Source: Planctomycetota bacterium
GTDB taxonomy: Bacteria > Planctomycetota > Planctomycetia > Pirellulales > UBA1268
Direction: 5' to 3'
DNA length: 38,698 nucleotides
Assembly (NCBI GenBank): GCA_029978905.1
Contig: JAPOIM010000043.1
Span: 1-38,698 of the forward strand
A program made the translations under genes and the position numbers. Below, in pieces: positions 1 through 9,000 of this stretch (its first letter is position 1; every line of letters begins with the position of its first letter). Below the pieces are notes generated by a model. It ran no database searches, was not told the DNA's origin, and saw only the letters and a list, made by a program, of their open reading frames with translations.

Positions 1-3000
1 CAGCTGGCAACTCGGCCCGCGACAACGACCAGTTGCCCTTCTATCCAGCCTCATACGATTCCGACAACATCATCGCGGTTGCCGCGGTCGATCAATTCAA
101 CGACCTCGCTGGCTTCTCGCAATACGGTGTGACGTCGGTCGACATTGGTGCGCCGGGTGTCGCCATCTACTCGACGCTTCCCAATGATTCTTACGGGAGC
201 ATGGATGGAACGTCGCAGGCGACGCCGTTCGTCGCCGGTGTCGCAGCGCTCTTGGCCTCGTACAACCCTGCGGCCTCTGCACAGGAAATCCGTCAGGCGA
301 TTCTCTCGAGTGCCGTGCCGAATCCCGCCCTCGCGGGCTTGGTGGCCACGGGCGGTGTGCTCAACGCGGCCGCAGCCCTCGACGCGATCCAGCAGAGCAC
401 TGGCATCTCAGGCATGGTGGTTCGTGGCGGCGAGATCACAGTCGAGAGCGTGTGGGACGACGTCGACATCGTGCACGTGCTCCGCAGCGAAATCATTGTC
501 AACAACTTCCACACCAAGACCGGCGTTCGGTTGGTCAGCCAGTCCAATGCCAGCTTGGTCGTCAAGGCTGCCGGCTCTTCTGCCGGGTTCACCGCCGCAG
601 GCTACGCACTGGAAATTGACGACCGGATTGGTGGCACCGTCCAGATCGTGGGTCAGCCCGGCTATCCCGTCGTGATGACCAGTTTCAACGATGACACGAT
701 TGGCGTCAGCCTTGATGCGCTCGGTCGTGTGGTTCGCGATACGAACGGTGACGGCGCTTCGTCGCAGCCAGCCGCAGGCGACTGGCGCGGATTGCGGTTC
801 CTGCAGAACTCAAACGACCGCAACGTGTCGATCGTGAAGGAGAGCGAGGTTGCCTACACCTCCGAGTTCCAGGCCAATGGAACTGTGGATACCGCGGAAT
901 ACTTGGGCATCCTCGCGCCCAACTACGCCGTTGAAAACGAGCTTGGCGTGCTGAACTCGTGGGAGTCGGCCCAGGAAAAGGGCGGCGACGACAACCGTCG
1001 GCTTGGTTTCGAGATCCACGGCACCATCAGCTACGACGACACGACCGATGCCGACGTCTACAGCTTCTCCGGCTACGGCGGGAGCGAAGTCTGGCTCGAT
1101 ATCGACAACACGAGCCCTGCACTCGACACGATGATCGAGTTGCTTGATGCCGATGGCAACGTGCTCGCCCGTTCGGCCGATTCGCTCGGGGACACGAGCA
1201 CCGTCGACCTGGAACTCGTCAACGAGGGGCAAGGCGGTCAGGCCGTCGTGGACGGAGTCAACCAGGCTGTCACCGGCGTAGCGGCTGTCGCTGATGGCAT
1301 CGCCGGTGTCGTTGCCGGTGAGGAAGAGGCTGTGACCGGCACAGCTGCGGTCACCGATGGTGTGGCCTCGCTCGTCGCCGGAACCACGTCGGTTCTCACT
1401 GGTACCGCCGCGGTCACGGACGGCGTCATTGGACTTGTGCAGGGGACGACGCAAGACGTCGACGGTGTCGCGGGCACGGCAGTGAATTTTACTTCGCGTA
1501 TGACGCGCGTCGGGACTCAGGTTCAAGGTGATGTCGCCAACGCCACCCTCGTGCAGGTTGCTAACATCAACGTCGTCACCATCGGCGCCGACGTGCGTGA
1601 CGCTACGGGCGCACTGCTGGGCACTGTTGTGAATATCAACACGGGTTTGAGCCAGTTCACACTCAGCCAACCTCGCACCATCGGCGACACCGCTGTGCTC
1701 ACATTCAGCATGACGCCGGCGACTCCATACACCGCGAGTCTCATCTATCTACCGAACGCAGCGGCCGTCCGAGTAGGAATGCCCGTCACACTCCCAGATG
1801 GCTCTGTCGCCGGCACCGTGACTGCGCTGACGAACGTTGGATTCAACGGTCGCATCGTGCAACTCAGCGCACCTGCCGCGGTGATGACGAATGACATTCT
1901 CGGCTTTGGGTATCGAGCGAACACCACAACGATCACCGTCTCTGACGCCAGCATGATCCAGGTTGGTGCAAATGTGACCTACAACGGCACAGCAACCGGC
2001 GTCACAGTCGCCAGCGTGAACCGAGCACTGAATCAAGTCACCTTCTCGGCAGCCGTAGGCGTTGCCATCGCGCACAACACGCTTGTGGCATTTGACCTCC
2101 CCTTGCCTGGCACTGTCCCTACGAGGGACATCGTGGTGGCGGACACGTCGGCGGTAGTTCTTGGGGCCACTGTCTCAATCGACGGCGGGCCCACCGGCGT
2201 TACTGTGATCGCTGTCGACCCAACAAGCGGCATCGTCTCGCTGAGCAACTGGATTACCGTAAACGACACGGCGGTGGTCGGCTTCAGCACAACGATGACC
2301 GACATCACCATCAATACAGCCGACTTCGATGCTCAACTGGCTGGTGCCCAAGTCACCGTCAACGGCGTCGTTACTGGCGAAACTGTCGCGTCGATTGCCG
2401 GCAACGTGGTGACGATGTCTGCTGGGATTAACGTCGCTGATGGCGATCGCATTGGGTTTGCGTTTGTTGGAGCCCCCGTCGTCACTGACCAAATCCGCAT
2501 CGACGATGCCGACGTGGGAACGATCGGTGCCGCAGTCACACTCAACGGTACACCAACGGGTGAAACCGTCGCAGCCATCCTCTCCAACAATGCGATTCAA
2601 CTGTCAGGCGACATTACCGTAAACGACGGTGATTTTCTCGGCTTCGACTTCATCACGGTTCCCGTGTCGCTGCCTGTCACAACCACTCACGTTCGCGTAG
2701 CGGACACAACCGGCATTCTTCCGGGCGTGCTGGTAAACGGCGTAGCTGGCCTCCCGGCAGACCTTCGTGTCTCAAGTGTGGATGCAGCGAGCGGGACAGT
2801 CACTTTGAACCAGTTGGCAACGTTCGGGAGTGGCGATGTGCTTGGATTCGGGTTCGACAGCACGACCGTCAATCTTGCGACGACGTTCACGACGAATCTT
2901 CCTGGCGCTGCGATCACAGTCAACGGCATCGACAGTGGCGTGACCGTCGTTTCCATCACTGGAAACACACTGGTTTCTTCAGGCATTCTTGACGTTGCAA

Positions 3001-6000
3001 ATGGCGATCTCCTTGGCTTCGCCTTTGCAGGTGCACCCGTCACAACAGACATCTTCCGGGTGGACGATGCTTCGGTCGCCACCCTCGGCGTCGCCGTCAC
3101 GCTCAACGGGGTCGTTACCGGACAAACAGTTGCAGGCGTTGACATCCCCAACAACGTGATCCGCCTCTCCGGAGCAGTTACCGCGAGCGATGGTGACTTC
3201 TTCGGGTTTGATTTTGCTGGGCTTCCGATCGCAACGACCCGAGTACGTGTCGCGGACGCGACAGGTATTGAGGCTGGCGTGCTGGTCAATGGCGTGGCAG
3301 GCCTGCCAACGCCTCTTCTGGTCGCTGCAGTCGATTTGGCCAGTGGAACGGTGACGTTTGATCAAACCGTCACCGTCTTCAACGCAGATCTCCTGGGCTT
3401 TGGATACTCTGCCGCTACCATCACGCTTGAAAACTCTTTCGATTTTTCACCTGTCGGTGCGGCCGTCGAGGTCAACGGCGTTGATACGGGCACGACCGTC
3501 ATCTCGCTGATCGGCAATCAACTCACTCTTTCAGGGATTGTCGACGTCGCTGACGGCGATCTAATCGGCATCGACTTCGTTGGGGCCAACGATCAAGTCG
3601 ACACCGACATCTTCCGTCTTGATGACGCAACCGTTGCCGAGATCGGCGCCGCGGTCGCAATCAACGGTATCGATACTGGTGAGACAGTTGCCGAAGTCTT
3701 GTCGGATTCCATCGTGCGACTCACCGGAGCAATCATTGTTTCCGACGGTGATGTGCTGAGCTTTGACTTCGTTGGCGCCCCAATCACCTCCACCCGTGTT
3801 CGGGTCGGTGACACGACAGGGATTGCTGTAGGTAGCCTCGTCAACGGTATCGCGGGGCTCCCAGCAGACCTCCGAGTAGCTGCCATCGACGCCACCAGTG
3901 GAACCGTGTCTTTTGATCAAGCCGCGACGGTTACTGCAAACGACGTCCTCGGCTTCGGCTTTGTCGGTACCACGGTGACCGTCGACGATGTCAACGAAGT
4001 CGAAGTCGGATCAATCGTCGCTGGGGTTGGCGTGCCTGCGGGGACAACGATCACGGACATCGACACCGACACGAACGAGCTCACGCTGAGCAATCCCGTT
4101 GACGTCGCGGATGGCGTCACCCTCTTCTTCGGTTCCCGTTCCTTCCAACTCGCGGGGGCCAACATCCTCCCGGGCACGCTGCATGGCGTGGTCTACGAAG
4201 GGAACACAGCACTGCAAACATTCACTGTCGATCGGGCAGGCGTGTTCACCTTTATCGCGATCGGGGATCCCGTGGCCGAAGTGGTTGCGGCCCAAGCTTC
4301 CCTCGATCGTGACACCGGGTTGCTTACCCTCCCGTTTGACGTGGTGCCCGTTGACGACATCCGTGTGGAAGTAGGCTACGACTTCGCAACACTCTCTCTG
4401 TCCACACTCGGGTTCCAGGCAAACGGAACCAACGGTGCTTTCCCACTAGAGAAAGACGCGTTTCGCGATGGCGACATGTATTCGCTGAACCCGCGCAACG
4501 CCGGCATGCGACTGATCCTGCCCGGTGCGGTCGGCGAGTTGCAGGAATACTTTGTTCGTGTCCGCAGCCAGCCTCGCTACGACGCCTCTGCAACAGTCGC
4601 CGAATACGAAGCCGGCTTGACGAGTTTCGATTTTGCCACGCCTGGTGACATTGGGAACGGAGCCACCAGCGGCCACTACGAACTGCGTGTGCGTCTGCGT
4701 CAACAGGATGAAAAGCCCGGTTCGACAGTTCGCTACGCGGAACTCCGCTATCCAACGGTGGGCATCGACGTGGTCGGCCTTCCGCGCAACACACAACTGG
4801 CGGGTGAAAACGGTGAGAATCCAAACGACATCAACGACGTCATCGGCCAAGCTCAGCCGCTAGGCAATCTGTTGGCCACGGATCGCAACACGATCAGCGT
4901 TGCCGGCTCAATGCGTGGCGAAAACGACGTCGACTGGTACAGCTTCACCCTCGACTACCAGCAGATTCAGTCAATCGGTGGCGTCAACTCCGGCGGCAAG
5001 TCGTGGGCCACTCTGTTTGACATCGACTACGCCGACGGCTTCCGCGGCGATCTGACGATGTCGATTTTCGATGAGCAGGGCAGGTTGATCTACGTTGGCC
5101 GTGACTCCAACATCACCGACGACCAACCCGGGACGGATCAAGCCAACGACTTCGATGACCTCTCGCGCGGCTCGCTCGGCAAACTCGATCCGTTCATCGG
5201 GTCCGTCTTCCTGCCTGCCGGTGGACCTAGCAGTTCAACCACCTACTACGTAGCGATCTCCACCAACGAGCAACTGCCTTCCGCCATGGACGGCACCTTC
5301 GTGAGTGCAGCTACAAACCCCACGATCCGACTGGAGCCGATCTCCTCGCTCGACCGCGTCGTCGAGGACAGAATCGGCGCGACAGGGTATATGGCAAACG
5401 GGGTCTTTGGCGACCGGGTTATACAGCCGGAAGCCGGTGCCTTGATCGACATGAGTTCTTCGCTGAACCTGGACGCCCACATCCGCCCATTCACGCTTGG
5501 TGATGTGGTGCTGTTTGTATCGACAAGCGGCAGCCTTCACACGGTCGACGCTTACCAAGGCGGGGTGGAAACAACGCTGGTCACCGGACGGTTCAACATC
5601 GGTGATATCGATATGCGTACCGACGGTCGACTGTTCCAATACGACGGTCCAGCCGGCGACGGGGGCAACAACGGTATTCTTCGAGAAATCAACTCTGCCA
5701 ACGGTGCAATCGTCTCGTCAGCTGGCGACGCCGTCAGCGATGATCCTGCGACCGATCCCACGATCTGGCAGATCACCGGCAACTCAGTCGACGCACTCGC
5801 GATCAAACGCACTGGCGTTGCCGCGTATGACTCGAATGGCCAAATCGCCATCGTCTACTCGATTCGCGACAATGACGGAAACTCTTACCTCTACTGGGCG
5901 CGCAGTGACGGCTCCGCCGACACCCGTCAAAACGATCCTCATGGTCGTCGTAGCCAGCTGAGCGGTGGTACCACGGGCGTTGTTGGCAACGTGACTGGCT

Positions 6001-9000
6001 TGCAGTTCCGCAACGAAACCGGTGCGCTCTACGGCGTCAGCCAAAGCGGCCAGTTCCTGAGCGTCGGTGTAGGTGGCTTCGGCGGCGGCGCAACGCCGAT
6101 CGCGGACTTCTCAGGCGTGCTCAACCCAGGAGAAACTTTTGAGGGCCTCGCTAGCGCTCCCGTCAATCTCGAAAACGCCCGCTATCAGGGAATGTTCTTC
6201 GCGATTACGAGCCAAGGCCGTCTTGTCTGCATTGACCCTGATACCAATACGCTGCTCGCGAACGTGTTTGACACAAACGGTGACGGGTACGCAGACAGCC
6301 ATATCTCGCTGCCCACCGTGGCCGGGGCAACTGGCCTCGCATTCTCGCCGCTCGACGTCAATCTCTGGCACCCCACGGAACTCCGCGATTCAGATGCTGG
6401 GCACGGACAGGTAGCCTCACCGGATAACACTCGCACGGCCGGCTCGGGTCGATTTGGCGGCGGCGTCAGCCTCTACTTTGGACTCGAGCAGTTCCGCACT
6501 GGCTCCGGCGGCTACTTTGACACTCGGGTCGGGTCCGCCAGCCAGTTCGGTACTGAGGCAAACATTGGCTACAACTGGCAGGAGGATCTCGCGGCAGGCA
6601 GCGCCATCACTGCCGGCGGCAATAACTACAACCTGCCAGGTGGTGCGTACGGCACTGTCACCACCAATCCATTTAGCCTGGCGGGCTACGACTACACCGA
6701 TAAGCCCACGCTCTACTTCGACTATTTCCTCGACACCGAAGGCGCGGCGAGCAGCGGTGCGGGCAACGGCATGCGTGATAGCGCCCGCGTGTTTATTTCT
6801 GTGGATGACGGGGCGACCTGGCAGGTTCTCACCACAAACAACTCCGCTCGATCTGCCAACGGTGGCGATACCGATGAGTTGCCCAACACGCCCTCTACAT
6901 CTTCCGCGATAGCCACACCGTTCATCGATAATCAGCACGTTCAGGAGCTCTTCGACTCGACTGGTTCGTGGCGTCAAGCTCGCATTGACCTCGGCAACTG
7001 GGCAGGGGCCTCCAACATTCGCCTGCGGTTCGACTTCAGCACTGCAGGGATGATGAACCCCAACGATCGCAACTCTTTCACCCCAGATGCGGTGCTCGCC
7101 ATCGCTGCCCCAGTCGCCAACGAGGCGGTTGTGACAATGCTCGGTGTGGAAGGCCTCGAAGTCGGCATGCTCGTGCGATCACCTCTTGATGTCGATGGCC
7201 TGGCAACACCGTTGGTTTCCTCCGACACGGTCATCACCGGCATCGATGTAACAACGGGAGAGGTGACCCTCAACAACCAGATCACCCTTCCAGCTGGTGC
7301 CATCCTGCAGTTCTTCAGAGCGATGCCAGATCTGAAGAACATGATCACCGGAGCAGCGGGTTCTGATGGGAACTTTGGCGATGCAACGCGAGGCGCGAAC
7401 AACGCCTTTGAGGGCTTCTACATCGACAATATCATCGTCGGGTTTGCAGAACGCGGCGAAATGGTCACCAACGCCCAGCCGAATCAAACCGGCTTCTTTA
7501 ACCTCGGCACCCCCACGACAGGCAACTACTTCGAGCAGGTTCTCGAGGGTGCGTATCAGTTGGAGATCCGCCGAGGAACGGAGTATGGCGTGCTGACCAA
7601 CCCACTCGCGGGTTCTGTCGCGATTACCCAAACCTTCGACACGAATGACCGCTTGATTCCCCAAGCAGCCGACACCGTGCTGACCTTGGAAGAGAACACC
7701 TTCGCCGCCGTCGATGGACTGGTCGTCACCAGTCGGGGTACCGGGACGGTCACACCTGTGCCCGCAGGCCTTCAGTTGGCAGGTCTCGGTAACGCAACCT
7801 CGACGACCGAACACAACGCTGTGTTCTGGAATATCGATCTCGATCGTGAGCCCGCCGCGTTCTTCGCCTTCGACTACGCGACGACCGCTGGCGAAACCTT
7901 GACTGCGCTTCCATTCACCTTCCAACTCACTGACACTGAGCAGTTGCCCTACGGTGACGGCGTGGCGGTCAGCCTCGACGGTGGTGTGAACTGGCAGACC
8001 GTGGGAGCATTCACCGCTACCGGCGGCGCCACACGTCGCATGGAACTCGACCTGATTGCCCAACTGGGTGTGAATCAGTTGACCGCCCAGACGGTGATCG
8101 GCTTCTTCCAGTCTGGCCAGCAGGCTGGCGGCATCACGATCGCCAACGCGGAGATCACGACCGCTCCGATCATCAACACGAGCGGCTTGGTGGGCGACCA
8201 GAACTTCCTGCGGGAGCAGGGTCAGTTCTTGATCGAAAGCAACATCATCAGCCATGCCGCTCAATACGGCATCCGCGTCGATGCTGGACTGCGAACGCCA
8301 GGCACCAACGCGCCGCACCCAGGCGTGGCCCGTAATCTCCCGACGATCAACCACGACAGCCTCGTGCCGGGCGCGGTGATCGTCAACAACATCGTGGCCT
8401 CCAGCGGTACTGCCGGCATCCTCTTCAGTGGCGATCCCAACACGGGCAACGTGCCCGATGCAGCGGTTCCGTATGGCCGGATCGTCAACAACACCGTGTA
8501 TGGTGGTGACACGATCGGTGGCATCGGCGTGCAAGTGACCGAAAATGCCGCGCCCACTCTACTCAACAACCTCTTCGCCAATCTCGACATTGGTGTCGAA
8601 GTGGACGGCACGAGTCAGCAGCTCACCGTGGTCGGCTTCTCGGCCCACTACAACGTGACGTCGCCAGTCAGCGGCACGATTGAAAACAGTGGCATCATTC
8701 TCACGAGCAATCCGTTTGTTGATGCGAAGACTGAGAACTTCTATCTCACTGAACTGACACCAGCGATCGACAGCGCAATCGACGTCCTGCAAGACCGCAA
8801 CGACTTTGTGGTCGTTAAGGATGCGGTGGGCCTGCCACCGTCACCAGTCATCGCCCCGGCCCGCGACCTTTACGGCCAGCTTCGTGCTGATGACCCAGCG
8901 ATTGCGGGCTCGGTCCCTGGCGTTGGGCTCAACGTCTTTAAGGACCGTGGTGCTGTCGATCGTGTCGACTTCACGCAGCCCACGATCGCCCTTGCGGTTC

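Noticed and set aside
1269-4130. CRISPR or non-coding tandem repeat array
   Set aside because: The repeats keep one open frame, have no constant spacer/repeat alternation and are conserved as protein rather than DNA.
6270-6300. Possible dockerin from the DTNGDGYADS loop
   Set aside because: A dockerin needs two such loops about 20-30 residues apart. The two loops seen (about 740 and 6280) are 5.5 kb apart and isolated, so they are only calcium-type loops.
7179-8534. 451-codon open frame on the - strand inside the giant gene
   Set aside because: It is a shadow of a GC-rich coding strand. The translation has no recognisable domain and is rich in Arg, His, Val and Gly, while the + strand frame encodes coherent beta domains.
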